Shown: piece after piece, positions 10,593-22,843 of the stretch
Numbering within the stretch: position 1 is the stretch's first letter
How the letters are laid out: the number at the start of each line of letters is the position of its first letter
Source: Metaphire vulgaris
Taxonomy: Eukaryota > Annelida > Clitellata > Crassiclitellata > Megascolecidae
Direction of reading: 5' to 3'
Length of the DNA: 64,000 nucleotides
Assembly (NCBI GenBank): GCA_018105865.1
Contig: CM030867.1
Coordinates: 5,063,369-5,127,368, forward strand
Notes under the pieces: model-generated
What the model was told of the DNA's origin: nothing
Database searches by the model: none
What the model saw: only the letters and a program-made list of their open reading frames with translations
Made by a program: the position numbers and the translations under genes

Positions 10593-11458
10593 GTCCCTTT
10601 CACTGTGGGTGATGCCACTATTGTTCCTGTGGCGAGTGTGCGTCTCTTAGGTGTGCTTTTGGACGAAACGCTATCGTTTGATGCACACACCAACAACGTT
10701 ATCCGATGCTGTCATTACCAGATACGGAGGGTCAAGCTGGTTCGGCGCTACCTAACGGTGAGTGCGGCCGTTCAGCTTGTACGGGCCTTCGTCTTGTCAA
10801 GAATGGACTACTGTAACAGTGTCCTCCTGCTAGGCCTACCGGAAAACAAGCTAAATCGACTTCAGTCCGTACTGAATCTGGCTGCACGAGTGGTCTTCGG
10901 TTGTCGTTGGAATGACCACATCACGCCACTGCTGAGAGACCGCCTCCACTGGTTACGCGTTCAACAGCGTATTGTTTTCAAGCGTTGTTGGCTCACTTTC
11001 CGAGCCCTTTATCATCCACACTGCCCAGAATATCTGAGTGCGCTGGTGCAGCGAACAACGTCAAATGAGTCGAGAATGAAGCTTCGGTCGAGTCGTCGAG
11101 TCCTGCTGCTTGTCCCTCCTCCATCAAAGACATTTGATTGCGACATTATCAGCAAGTTTGGAGAAAGGTCATTCTGTTTGAAAAAGGAATCCGTTACATT
11201 TTTGGAACTCGTTACCTGACGTTGTGTCGGAAGCTGTCTCTGCGGAATCCTTTCTTAGGAACTTAAAAACACACCTATTTAATATAGAAATTTGTCCAGG
11301 ATATTTTACTGATACCAGGCGGGACAGCAATTATGTCAAGCTTCCCAGTCGAGGATGGTGGTGTTTTCCTGTTGGGTCTGAGGCCTTAGCTGATAGAATT
11401 ATGTCTTGTTTAGCCTTGTTTTACTGCGCTGAAATTGAGAAATTGTCTAATAATAAGA

Positions 11459-11460
<2 letters not shown>
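10593..11460 (+). mobile_element. L2/CR1-like LINE, C-terminal part only
   Basis: Frame 10605-11219 gives the region after RT motif C: GVLLDETLSFDAH, FVLSRMDYCNSVLLLGLPEN, ARVVFGCRWNDHITPLL, then VFKRCWLTFRALYHPHCPEYL. A frameshift near 11150-11220 leads to the last segment AESFLRNLKTHLFN. It matches the C-terminus of the LINE at 21162-22775 (shared motif KRCWLTFRAL), so the two are one subfamily. 5' truncated by more than half; non-functional. It is followed by (TAA)n at 11461. Confidence 0.85.

Positions 11461-11551
<91 letters not shown>
11461..11551. repeat. (TAA)n microsatellite, LINE tail
   Basis: About 27 TAA units, then a short TTA run. It stands where the 3' tail of the preceding plus-strand LINE is expected. 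Confidence 0.9.
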
Positions 11552-12176
11552 TTATTATTTTATATTCAAAGTGCACCACAACGTCAGCCCCTCCTTGGCA
11601 ATATTTCGATAGAATATGTAGTCTTCGATCGCGAGAGGTGCAAGAGTTGAAAGAGTTGAAAGAGTGGTAATAGTGCACAACTGAATTTCCTGATACTTAG
11701 TTAAGTTCCAGTATTAACACAATCCGTTAATTTTATATGAAGATATAGAAGAAACAGAGTCAAAAGAACATGGCCATTGATCATTACTGGAATCTCTGCC
11801 AGTCTTCGTCTGTCATTACCATTGAAATCCGGTTTCTGTGTTTGGTGAATCCAAAAATTTTCACCTCACATTGTGATTTTCTACATCTTTAAATGCAACA
11901 AAATTGAGGACATGTTTTAAAGAACCTTACAAACTAATTCAACAAGTGAAAGTTATCCATTTTCAAAAAGATCCTACAGAGACAGAGGTAAAGAGTAATC
12001 CCAACATTTGTTGCAAATAAGTGAAAAATCCTGTAGTTGATCAGCATAAGCATTCAATTATATGAAAATATAGAATTTACAGTTTATCTGTACTTCTTTA
12101 CTACAGCATGCATTGCCATACTCTTGCTTCCAAGTTCACCATTTTCAATTTTTCCTATACTACGCTGCGTCATTAA
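11552..12176. other. No gene recognised
   Basis: The stretch lies between a LINE tail and the 3' end of the P-element-like pseudogene, so it may hold that element's 3' untranslated part. I found no terminal repeat matching the other end of that element. Confidence 0.4.
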
Positions 12177-14349
12177 TCACTGATCCTTTGCCCAAATACA
12201 CAGTCGAAGTGTTATGAAACGTGACAGCAAAATTGTCTTTATGTTGTGACAGGTAGGCAACTTGAAATCTGCACAGGCTTGAATTGAATTGCAGACAGAA
12301 TCACTTGTTTCACGTTCTTTCTGTGATGGATAAGGCACAAGGCTGTTGACCGGAGAACTTGTTCTGCTTTTTTATCATTTCAAACACTGTCTCTGAAGGT
12401 GAATTTAAACACCCATCTTTACATGATTTTAATTGCAACAAGATTTTATATGCTACGTCAAAGTTTTCACTTTCGTTCAGAGATGGAATGCAGGAAGAAC
12501 AGGTACTGTTTGATTTGAGGACACGTGGTACTAAATATCCAGTTAGGTAGTAAAGAGAAGGTAATTCAGATGAAGGAAGAGTACAGACATCTTCAAAAGA
12601 AATATCCAGAATGTCTTCATCTGCAACATCAAGCTTAGAATTTTCTGCTGCCTTAGTAGTTGCAAAATCAATAAGAAAACTGCCACCATCATCCTGGTAA
12701 TTACGCGAAGAAACAGCTACCGTCAAGAGCCGAAGCTCCAGTGTAGTTGGTACTGGATTGTTCGTTCGAACACATGAAAATAAATTCTCAATGCAGTCAG
12801 ATGTGAACCTAGAAGTCAGCACAAGCTTGTAGCCAGAATTAAGCAGATCTGAACACAAATCAAGAATGGACTGTGTTGTTAGGATGATGCCAGTCTGCAC
12901 CGGTTTCCAATTACCATTTTTTCCTACCTTCATTTGATCAAACAAACGTATAACAGACTGAAGAAATTCAATACACTCTTGATGGCAATCAACATTTTGA
13001 AGGCTGAGTGCCATTACTCTGCGCCTCGAAGAAATAATATCATCCCCATCTGTTTATGGTTTTCAGAAACCATGCAGTTTTCAGGAGATCGGAACAGTGG
13101 TTTTGATGATGAACAATAAATTTTAAACCAGCACTATTAGAGTTGCTGAAGAATGACAAAGCATTTGACACTTTCATCTTGTCAAAGTGATTAGATGCCA
13201 AAGTTTTTTCAGTGATGCCAGGAGATATTTTTAGCTGCATGCTTGCTTGAACATCAAGAAGGATCCTCAATGGCTTTGAGCTGACAATATTTGTTGTTAA
13301 ATTGTTTTGTTTGATAATCCAGTCTGGTAATAGAATCACTTGACCATTGACTAATAAGGCCTTCAGGTTTTTAATTACATGTGGAGCATCAGCCAAAAAA
13401 TATAAATATTTATTTGAGTCAGCTGGATGAACAATCTTGTTTACAGTTCTCTGCATTCTGCCACAAGAAATACCAAAAGTTCTCCACATAGCCTGTTGTA
13501 ACATTTAATATGTTCAGTCCAATTTGATAAGCCTTCATTATTATGTTGCATACAATTGGTTTTAACATGCTTCCAAAAACAGAATTTCCGGTAAAATAAT
13601 ATGCTACTGTTTGCTTCCAACGAGTATTTATTCCTGCCAACATAAACACCATTGCATGAGTTGCTCTTCCACTATTCCCAGGTAGAGTCACTTCACCCAT
13701 AATTCTTCCCGTTCGCATGTCATACTCAGTTGAAGGAGAAATGCTCATTTCATAAATTGTTAATGAGCAATCTCGCTCTTTTTCTTGCATATTTTTTATC
13801 TGTATTTTCATCATATCAAAAATTTCATGTAATATTCCATTATCAAATTTAATCTTTTCAATTTTTTGCTGTAGTGTTCTTAAAGCTGGTATAGGTTGAC
13901 CACTGCTTCTTATATAGCCATATCCTGATGGTCCACAGGCAAAAAGAAGTTGTAATGACTTTTGTACAGTAAGAGAGGACCACTTTCTTCCACGAGATGA
14001 CCCAGATATGAGACACTGAATCTGATCTGGAGTAAATAGTTTGTTAAGATTGTCAGTTGCAGTGCCCTGTCTCTTTGTACATTTGTAGCTGCCGTTTTAA
14101 TCTCCGAATCTCGGAAAGCTGTAGTTTTTGTCGTGCTTTTAGAATCTCCACTTCACTTTTTAGTTGTTGGTGTTTCCAAGGAGAGGGATAATTTGCAACT
14201 ATGTCAACACTCACGCAGCTGAATGTGACGTCCTCCTCAAAGTAGGCTGGTGAAAAGTCAACGAGGGAAGTGGATGCTTCGACATTTGATCCGGTGGCTA
14301 GGTGGTGCGACAAGTTGTTTGAGTCTCTATTAGAAGACGATTCCAACAA
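12177..14349 (-). pseudogene. P-element/THAP9-like transposase relic
   Basis: Segments in order on the minus strand: a coiled-coil-like stretch (LKSEVEILKARQKLQL...RRLKRQLQMYK), LFTPDQIQCLISG and SGYGYIRSSGQPIPALRTLQ, a conserved block ending TIYEMSIS followed by VFMLAGINTRWKQTVAYYF, then YFLADAPHVIKNLKALLVNG, KTAWFLKTINRWG, TGIILTTQSILDLC and a Cys-containing tail to a TGA at 12177-12179. This order matches P-element/THAP9 transposases, with an RNase H-like catalytic core. The core usually reads DEM where this copy has YEM (GAT to TAT), which would remove the first catalytic Asp. Frameshifts lie near 14065, 13500 (small deletion), 13040 and 12320. No THAP domain precedes it here. Confidence 0.72.
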
Positions 14350-14449
14350 ACCTGTTAATGTGTTCTTTAAAGATTTAAAGGTTTAAAAAAAAGATTTATA
14401 CCCCCAAATTTAATTATACCCCCAAATCAAATTCCTGGCTACGCCTCTG
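14350..14449 (-). repeat. Candidate 5' terminus of the P-like element
   Basis: Upstream of the P-like start, the minus strand begins CAGAGGCGTAGCCAGGAATT and then has two GGGGGTATAA units. This looks like a DNA-transposon end. The expected matching end beyond 12177 was not found, so no target-site duplication can be scored. Confidence 0.4.
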
Positions 14450-14549
14450 TGCGTTACTTATGTTCCAGGAGTAAATTTAATATGAAAAATAGAATAAACT
14501 AGATCTGATTGTAAATGTCACCAAATAAACTGTTTTGTTATTTTACAGA

Positions 14550-15974
14550 TTCCTACTTAAAGATAAACACCGTCTTGCGAAATGGTTGACAATTGGAAAC
14601 CTACTGCTACATCTCTGCTGTGTGCGCATTTCACAAATTATTGTTTCAGGCAATATCTGTCATCATTCAGACTGAAAGCTTTGCCATCAAAATTCAGTTT
14701 TTCTGAACATATGCAAAAGATGATCCAAAAACGACGTCTTCTTCAAAGGCGTAATCAGCAGCCGTCAGATTCCAGAAACTCAACAAGAGCTTTCTGTTAG
14801 CCACAGCAAAGCCCATAAATTGGAGTTGACATTTTCATTTTCAAAGTGAAGCCTTTTAAACTGCCTTCAGTAAATGTTTTTCACAATTACTTAATTCAGT
14901 CAAGTCCACGCAAAATGAAACGAAAATACGTTAGCATTGTTGAACAACAGCAACAGGATCGACGGGCATCCCAAACATGACTTAGACTAGCCAGACAGGG
15001 CTTGTTGAGGCGGCAGAAGAAAATGAAATCCATGAAAGAAATAATTAGCAAGTTGAAATCACGCCCAGATTTGAACAGTTCTTGTATTGACTTGATTGAG
15101 CGATGTTTAGGATATATAGCTTCTGAGATGCTGAAGAGAAAGCTTACACAGAATTCAAAGGAACGATACTGCGAAGATCTTCAATTGTTTGCACAGACTT
15201 TACAATTCTACAGCCAAAAAGCTTACGAGTTTGTCGCTCATTTTCATTATCACTTCATCAGTCAATGTTAAGAGTTTAGTATTCTTCTGTAGAAGAAAAG
15301 CCTGGTTTTACACGTTAAACATTTGAGGTTACGTATATATGATACACTTTTTGACATGTTGAACTCAAGAAATATGTTTGTGCATGGATACAAGTCAGTT
15401 CTTAACTCATCAAATGGGCACTTTTGGTGTTCATTCCTTGCAGGAACTTTGAAACACCTCACTGGATTGAAATTACAAGGTAGGCCGTTACATGAGAGTC
15501 CCAGAAAAACAACTGTTCTTGGATTGATGGCTACGATCAATAGTGTTATTGGACTATACAAGGACTTTGTTGCAAATAGGATTATCAAATATCTTGCGAC
15601 ATATCGCTTAAGTGAAGATCACTTTGAACTCTGCTTCAATGTCACCAGATCTCGTGGCCGCTGGAATCCAACAGTTCTGCATACAGAAAACTACTAATGA
15701 AGCATGAAATTAAGCCATCAAAAAGCGGTAATGCTGTTTGCCTGGACACTACTCCATTCATGCCTTTTTTAACAACAGTCTGCAGTCGCGAGTCTGTTGT
15801 TACAACATCAGAAATTCTATGCTGATGTGGAATGACTTTTGAAACTGATCCAAATGATCATGCCTGTCGAGAAGCTCAAATTGTCAGAGTTCACCCAAAA
15901 CATTGTAGTGTATATAGCAGGATATGTTGCTTGGAAATTGTTGAATAAATTGACCTGCATTCCTTGTCATGAAA
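14550..15974 (+). pseudogene. Second P-element/THAP9-like relic, catalytic core deleted
   Basis: It starts after a good splice-acceptor-like TTATTTTACAG (14538-14548) with the C-terminal half of a THAP domain: KDKHRLAKW, then PTATSLLCAHFTNYCFRQYL and LKALPSKFSFSEH. Next come a Lys-rich region (LRRQKKMKSMKEIISKLKS) and CEDLQLFAQTLQFYSQKAYEF. The frame then jumps near 15265-15320 directly to the C-terminal block GYKSVLNSSNGHFWCSF, RKTTVLGLMATINSVIGL and HFELCFNVTRSRGRWNP. The central RNase H-like region is missing. A last piece, KLSEFTQNIVVYIAGYVAWK, ends where an RTE LINE begins. Several stops are present. It points away from the relic at 12177-14349. Confidence 0.75.
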
Positions 15975-17823
15975 CCATGGGCCACAACAGAGATGATATC
16001 AAAGATGGACGAAAGAAGAAAGTGGAAAGGCAGAATACAGAAGAAGCAACAAAGGAGTACAACAGACTAGACGAACTCCGTCGAGAAACTGACAAGGTCA
16101 AAGAAAAGTGGTGGGTAGAGCAATGCAGAGAACTGGAGGTACTGCAACGCCAGAGAAAACATGACAAAGTGTATGCAAAGGTCAAATCACTCAACAAGAA
16201 AAGAGGAAGGGAAGGGCAAGCACAGCAGTTAAATAGAAGAATGTTATTCTCATAATCGAACCCGACAATAGAAGGTCTGTGCGCAAAGAAATACTGTGCG
16301 CAATAGAAACCACAAACGGATGGAGATGAAGCCACAGATGGAGATGAAGCAGAGATTGCAATGGATAATATTGGACCATAAATCTTGGAAGAAGAAATAA
16401 TTGCAGGAATCAGGTACTTAAAGAACAACAAAGCCGAATGAATTGACAATAATATACCTGCAGAAATACTCAAGAATCTGGGTAAAGGGGCAACAAGAGA
16501 ATTATAGTGAGGCTGTGTGAGGGAATATATCGGACCGAAAATGGGCCAGAAGACTGCCTCCAAACAGCAACGGTATCAACAGAAAAGAAACAGAATGCAA
16601 CTGAATGTGGAGACTTTAGAACTATGAACCTGCTTTGTCATGCTTCGAGGATAGTTTTGAATATTCTTAAAAACGAGTAGAAGTAAAGGCAGAAGCAGCA
16701 AAGACGATCAGCTGAGAACAGTACGGATTCATGACAGACAAAGGTACCAGAAACGCAATAGGAATTCTCAGGGCCCTCGAGAAAGAAGTATAGAATGGGC
16801 ATTGAAATCTACAACTGCTTTGTGGACTATGCAAAAGCATTTGATCGAGTGGACTGGACAAAGCTCATGAGGGTACTCAGGAGAATGGAAATAGACAACA
16901 AATACAAAAAAACTCATTGGAAACCTGTACATTAACCAAACAATATCTATCCGTGTGAATGGGAAAGACTCTGAACCCCTCACCGTTCCTGTTCAATATC
17001 TACACAAAAGAAGCCTTCGAGAACATAGAAGATAGGTGGAAAAAGTATAAGGGACATAAGATTTGCTGATGACCAGGCAATTATGGCAAACACCAACCAT
17101 GGATTGCAGAGGTTGATGGACTCTCTTAACGCAAATGATTACGGAACTAAAATCAATCTAAAGAAGACAAAGGCAATGAAAATCAGCAGACAACGGCGAA
17201 GAAGTGAGAACAATCATTGATGGAGTGGAAACAGAACAGGTAGAAGAATTCTGCTATCTTGCTTGTGCATCAAGCAGTGCCAATCGTCATAAAGAAATAA
17301 CGAGAAGAATTGCCTTGGAAAAGAAACCCTTTACGAACAGAAGGGAACTACTGAAAAGGATTTTTTGTAACAGAAATCTGTAAAAACGACTGGTCAAAAC
17401 ACTGATCTGGCCAGTGTCACTTTATGGATCGAAAACCTCGACGCTCAGAAAGGAAGACATAAAGAGACTAGAGGGCATTCGAAATGTGCATCTGGCGAAG
17501 AATGTAAAAAATCAGCTAGACGAAATAAATTAAAAAAATTGCAAACGAAGAAGTATGGAAGAAGATAAAAGAGAAGAAAAGCCTCATTAACACTATTCGT
17601 ACAAGACAAAATAAGTGGATAAGGCCATGTTCTGAGAGAAGAATAAAACCTACTAAGAGAAGTACTAGAAGGAAAGATAAATGGTCAAGCACCGAAAGAG
17701 CGACCAAGGACATCGATGGTGGAGTGGATGCTCGACACTACGAAAAAAGCATTCAGCCTTGAAGACAAAAGCTCAAGATAAGAGAGGAGTCGATGGACCA
17801 TGGAACCTGAAGAAGAAGAACGG
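15975..17823 (+). mobile_element. RTE-like LINE, 5' truncated and decayed
   Basis: It opens with the EN-RT linker typical of RTE (KKVERQNTEEATKEYNRLDE, RRETDKVKEKWWVEQCRELE) and continues, with many stops and frameshifts, through GIRYLKNNKAE, a motif A-like YNCFVDYAKAFDRVDW, thumb-region scraps and the C-terminal motif LYGSKT...RKEDIKRLEGI. It ends near 17823 after short GAA repeats. The join to the P-like relic at about 15975 is sharp, as expected for a 5'-truncated insertion. No intact domain is left. Confidence 0.75.
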
Positions 17824-18389
17824 TTGACGATATAAATGTTTAGCTAGTTATTATGTTTTCTTAAATTGCCGTCTATGTCTGCTGATTATTTATGAGTTAG
17901 ATGTAAGAAACAGAGGGTAGTAGATTATTTTGTAGTATTGCATGCATTATGTAGAAGCAGAAAGAAAGAAGCTAGTTCGAATTTCGTTAGTGGAAACCAA
18001 GTCTAAAAAAATAGCTCCTATAAAAGCCATGGGTCTGTTGAAATCAATAGAGACCTTTGATGCTAGGTGGCGTTTAGAGCTACACTTCCTTTAAATACCA
18101 CCGGATTAGTGTGTTAGTGAGATGTTTAGTTATGTTAGTAAGGAGACCGACAGGAAAAAGTAAAGAACTAAAGAAAGAGTATAAGGAGAGAGAGCACAAA
18201 AAATAGTACGGAAAATAGAAATTCTTAGTTTTCCTAGAGGAGTTCTAGTCGAATTTATGGAAAAGTTTGTTGTTTATGTTGTTGAAGTAATTCTTAAAGT
18301 AAGGTTAATGGTAAAGCCGTCTGTAAAAATTGTTAAAATTAAGTTGTAAGAGAGGTTTTGACCTTTGAGATTATATAGAATAATTAAGT

Positions 18390-18393
<4 letters not shown>
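17824..18393. other. No gene recognised
   Basis: AT-rich sequence between two RTE pieces. It and 18966-19168 may be one older segment split by the minus-strand RTE fragment. Confidence 0.4.
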
Positions 18394-18420
<27 letters not shown>

Positions 18421-18965
18421 ATTTCTCTGTCATGGGACAGGTTCAGAGTTCCATTGTTTTCGTTTCTATCTGCGTCTTGCTTCTTTGATTTCTGCATAGG
18501 TCGTGTGACGCTGTGCATATGGTTTCATCATCCAGTCCAGTACCATCTTCTTTGGTTTCTCTTTTGTCTTTCTTCCTGATATACTTCCCTTAATTAATTA
18601 CTGTTCTGAGTAAATATTTTCTTATTAGTACGTGTCCAATCCAGTTCCTCTGTCAGTTTTTGATGGTGCTGGTTTTTGCTCGTCCGCCATCTGTAGTACT
18701 TCCTCGTTTGTTTTCTTGTCCGTCCACTTAATGTTTTCCATTCTTCTCCATATCCAAATTTCGAATGCTTCCAGCTTTTGTGTGTCCTTCTTTTGGAGAG
18801 TCCAGGTTTCTGAGGCATATAAAGTGGCACTTCAGTTCTTTATTTAGTCCTCGTCTTACCGGTTTTCCTCTGTCAAAAAGGCCTGTTTTCCCATCGCTAT
18901 TCCTCTCTTTATCTCCTACTGCTATTAGGCTCTCAAGATAGCAGAATTTCAGAATCAGTTAGTTA
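18394..18965 (-). mobile_element. RTE-like LINE 3' fragment with (GAT)n tail
   Basis: On the minus strand the sequence reads scraps of the RTE C-terminus (KFCYLESLIAVGDKERN, NWIGHVLIRKYLLRTVIN, TASHDLCRNQ) and ends in a (GAT)n tail, seen as (ATC)n at 18394-18420. Stops are frequent. It matches the C-terminal layout of the RTE copies at 33489-33992 and 39273-39720. Confidence 0.65.
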
Positions 18966-19168
18966 AGGACATGTTAAGAAAAGTATAGAGAAGCTTGTGA
19001 ATTAGTTGAAAAATGTTATTGAGAGTGAAAGTGGTGAAAGCAGGAGTCATTTTTGCCGATTACAGTCAGCGTTTTGTTGATTAGTGTTGCTAAAGTGAGT
19101 CTAATTAATTACTATTAAGGACATTTCATTAATGCCATTAATGATTGCAGAGACGATAATTGATTTTT

Positions 19169-19214
19169 CTTTGATTGTCATGTGGCAATGCTAATTGCCA
19201 CATGACAATCAAAG
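19169..19214. repeat. Perfect 21-bp inverted repeat, 4-nt loop
   Basis: CTTTGATTGTCATGTGGCAA begins arm 1 (19169-19189); arm 2 (19194-19214) is its exact reverse complement; the spacer is GCTA. No gene end adjoins it. Confidence 0.85.
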
Positions 19215-19278
19215 CAACTGTCCTGGAAAGCCACGTATGATTTAAAAAGGTGTTTTTGAGTATTATTTGAGTTGTGCA

Positions 19279-19326
19279 ATAGCAGTGCTTGATAAACTGC
19301 TCATAGCAGTGCTTGATAAACTGCTC
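19279..19326. repeat. Exact 24-bp tandem duplication
   Basis: The unit ATAGCAGTGCTTGATAAACT plus GCTC is repeated once without change at 19279-19302 and 19303-19326. Confidence 0.85.
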
Positions 19327-19367
19327 GTTGTTGTTACAAGTTTGCTTTATTGCACATAGTGTGCATG

Positions 19368-20708
19368 TTAACCTTCATGTTCTCATATGCCGTTGCCGGA
19401 ATACTAACTTGTCATACGGGTCACTTGCACAGGGATGGGCGTTCGACGTTTTTACTGCATAAGGAGAACAGCGCGCATGGTTACTACCATAGGAGAAGCT
19501 ATAGAGGGTGTCAAAATTCAGTTTGCAACCCAGTACAAAAAATAGCCAACATCATTGGGCCAAGTAAGTGGAGCCAATAAATTTCACAAAAAGTTTTATA
19601 AACACTGTCTGAAAGAGGTGTTCGTGCAGTGTTGGAGTTGTCAGGGGTGGGGGTGGGGGTTGAACCCCTCAGCTAACTTTGCAACCCTCCCAGAAATCGC
19701 ATGTCGAGTACATGGAGTTTCTGTCATCCATTGAATTTCAGTCCTCAACCCCCTCCCCTTCCCCGCTCAAATTTCACAACTCCGACACTGTGTTCGAGCA
19801 TTAGGAACTGTGAGAGACAACAGACTTGGTGATGCAAAACAGCGTCTCGTCAAGCACAATGGAGACAACGTCTGCGTCTGAGAAGCTTCGAATACTGTTG
19901 AGATAGAAAAGTTTTTGTCAAAAAACGGTTTGACAATGCTGTGGAAAATATTGCGAGTAACTGTTACACCCATAAGCCTGTCTTCTCAGTTAAATGCTGC
20001 GTCAAAGGCAGCTCACAAGTTGCTGTCACACAGCCACATGTAGTTAAGCGATACAATGAAGGAATGGGAGGTGTCGACATTATGGACCGCCTACTCGCAG
20101 CCTTCAGGCCAACCATTCGAGGAAAGAAGTGTTGGTGGCCACTGTTTCTGAATGTAGTCAACTAGTCATGTGTCTGTTGTAAGCAGCATGAAGATTTCAC
20201 TGCAGTGTTGCTGGACAGAGGCTTGATCACTTCGCCTTCCTTCGTAAAATTGCATTGTATTTGCTGAAGACCGAACTGTGCGAGCCAACACGCCAGGTTG
20301 GCGGCGGTCCACGTCCTGGCCTACCAGATAGTCTACGCTTTTATGGAGATGGGCATCAACGGAGACGTTGTGGCATGTGTCAAGGAAATACACGTAGAAC
20401 GTGTGCTAATGTGATGCTCGTTTGCGCTATGATAAAGGAACAGTGTGTTTGGGTCAGTACAATCAATGCGTTAGACTGTACACTCGGTGCACTATTGCTG
20501 AACGTATCTTAGAGTAATTTTTGCTCTTGTTACGCAGAAAGTTGCAACTACTGGCTCCCTTAAATTATATTATTACGAGCCATAAAACTTGATTGCACGT
20601 ACGGCGATTGACATAATTACTTGATATAGTACAGCAAATAATGGTATGTTTCCGTATGGGAACATTGAACTCACCCGGCAACGTTCCCATATGGGAACAT
20701 GCCCTTAT
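19368..20708 (+). mobile_element. piggyBac-like transposon relic
   Basis: The left end starts at TTAA (19368-19371) and carries CATGTTCTCATATG...CGTTGCCGG; the right end near 20708 carries the inverted form (CCGGCAACG...CATATGGGAACATG). Coding scraps are typical of piggyBac transposases: LSERGVRALGTVRDNRLGDA (split by a MITE), then QPHVVKRYNEGMGGVDIMDR with RPTIRGKKCWWPLFLNVVN at 19941-20165, then a Cys-rich C-terminus (RRCGMCQGNTRRTC...C) near 20350-20440. The YNEGMGGVD block holds a conserved catalytic Asp of the family. Much of the N-terminal half is missing and frames shift, so it is inactive. Confidence 0.8.
19627..19790. mobile_element. 164-bp hAT-type MITE inside the piggyBac relic
   Basis: Ends CAGTGTTGGAGTTGT and ACAACTCCGACACTG (one mismatch) are flanked by TGTTCGTG (19619-19626) and TGTTCGAG (19791-19798), an 8-bp duplication with one change. 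Removing the MITE and one duplication restores the host reading LSERGVRALGTVRDN across the site, which confirms both boundaries. Confidence 0.9.
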
Positions 20709-21039
20709 TTGTCGGGCAATCACTTATTATAAAATATACTTCAACTACATGCTCAAATGATTTCCTGTGTCGCATAAAAATTTATTGTAAGGTTGATTGT
20801 GGAACATTCTTTTGTCCAAAAAGTTAATCGAGATGTCTAAGTCCTGACTTTTAAAAAAGCATAATAAGTCTCAAGTCGAACTCGGGACATATAACCCACT
20901 ATCCTGGCACTACCTCAATACAAATAAGTAACATCAATGAATTATTGAGGATAGTTACGGCACAGTTGCTATTCGCCTAAAAAAATTGCACTACACTGTT
21001 CAAACTAAACAATTATTTCCATTCTCTTAATATTTGTCT

Positions 21040-22843
21040 CCGAAGTCTCCGGGATTCGGGGAAGAACGGATGAGGCTCGCCCCGCCGAGTTTCACGTCCA
21101 CACTGGATCCCACTTCGCGGCGTTTTCGGCACCCACGGAGGCCGAGGTCATAGCGTGCGTCATGTCGTCGCCGAGTAAACACTGCCACGCCGACCCTCTA
21201 CCGACATGGCTGCTCAAAGCTGTGATCAGCACGCTAGCCCCGTTTCTGACATCCCTAATGACCGCTTCCTTAAGGAGTGCCGATTTCCCGAGGCCGTGGA
21301 AGCATGCAATCACGCGCCCACATCTCAAGCGCCCGGGTCTGGATCTGACCGACGCTTCGAACTACCGGCCGGTGGCTAACTTGCCATTTCTGTCCAAGGT
21401 TCTCGAGAAGCTGGCAAACAGGCAGCTGGTTGCATACCTGACTCAGAATGGCCTCATGCCATGTAACCAGTCCGCGTACAGGATTGGCCATTCTACGGAG
21501 ACGGCCCTCCTTAGGATCTTTGACGATATTGTCGAAGCCGTGGCCAGCAGAAACCTTGCGCTGCTCGCTGTCCTTGACCTCTCTGCGGCCTTCGACACCG
21601 TCGACCATCATATCCTAATTCGACGGCTCGAGCTTTCATATGGGATCGGAGGCCCGGTGCTGGCCTGGCTACAAGACTATCTCAGGGACAGATCACAGAC
21701 AGTCTCCTGGGACGGCTCTCTGTCGACCCCTCGTCCCGTCCATTGCGGCGTGCCACAGGGGTCTGTCCTGGGGCCGCTGTTATTCGTCCTTTACGTGGCC
21801 GATGTCGGGCGTGTCATCGACTCGCTCGGCCTGTCCTCCCATGCGTACGCCGATGATGTGCAGGTATACGCCGCCTGCCCCCCAGGCGAGACCGGCGAGC
21901 TGCGAACTTGGGTCCAGGACTGTGTGCTCGAGGTGGCGGAATGGATGGCATCGAACCGTCTTGCCCTCAACCCGGGCAAGACGGAGCTCCTGTGGCTGAG
22001 CACCCCGAGGAGGGGACACCTTATCGACCCAACACCACTCGAGATAGGTGGTAAAGAAGTCGCGCCTTCCAACGAGCTCCGCCTCCTAGGGGTGCTCATC
22101 GACTCCTCTCTGACCCTCGTCGGGCATCTCAGCGCCGTGACCCGCTCTTGCTTCTTCCAACTCCGGCGAATTAGGGAAGTTCGCCGTCATTTTTCGCCGC
22201 CATATTTCTTGTTCATGATCGCATCCAAAGTGCGACCGATATCGAAGTTGTTGTCAACAACACCGGCCGCCATCCATCTCGTCCGCGCTCTCGTACTTTC
22301 GAGACTGGATTACTGTAACAGTGTCCTTCTCGGACTTCCTGGGAACCAGCTTAGCAGACTCCAGGCGGTCATCAATGCCTCTGCGCGGATTATTTTCGGC
22401 CTGAGGCGGCACGAGCATGTGACACCTGTGCTAAGGGACAGGCTCCATTGGCTTTGGGTCCCGGAGCGCATAGTCTACAAGCGGTGTTGGCTGACTTTCC
22501 GCGCGCTTCGGGACCCCGCCTGCCCCAATTACTTGTCACGCCTGGTACGGAAACAAACGACGACCGGGTGCCGTCTCCAGCTGAGATCCAGCAGTCGCCA
22601 CCGGATTTACGTTCCTCCTCCGGCCAGGACTCGGAAGTTTGGCGAGCGCTCCATGACTCACGGCAACCCACTTCTGTGGAATGCGCTCCCCGATTCGCTG
22701 GCCGGGACTATTTCTCCTGAAACGTTCGCCAAAGAACTAAAAACGTACTTGTTCACCAGATCGTACAGTTATTAGCTGTGTGTTGATTGTACAGCGCTTT
22801 TGGTTTTGGCCGATGGCCATGTTACGGCGCTTCATAAATAGTC

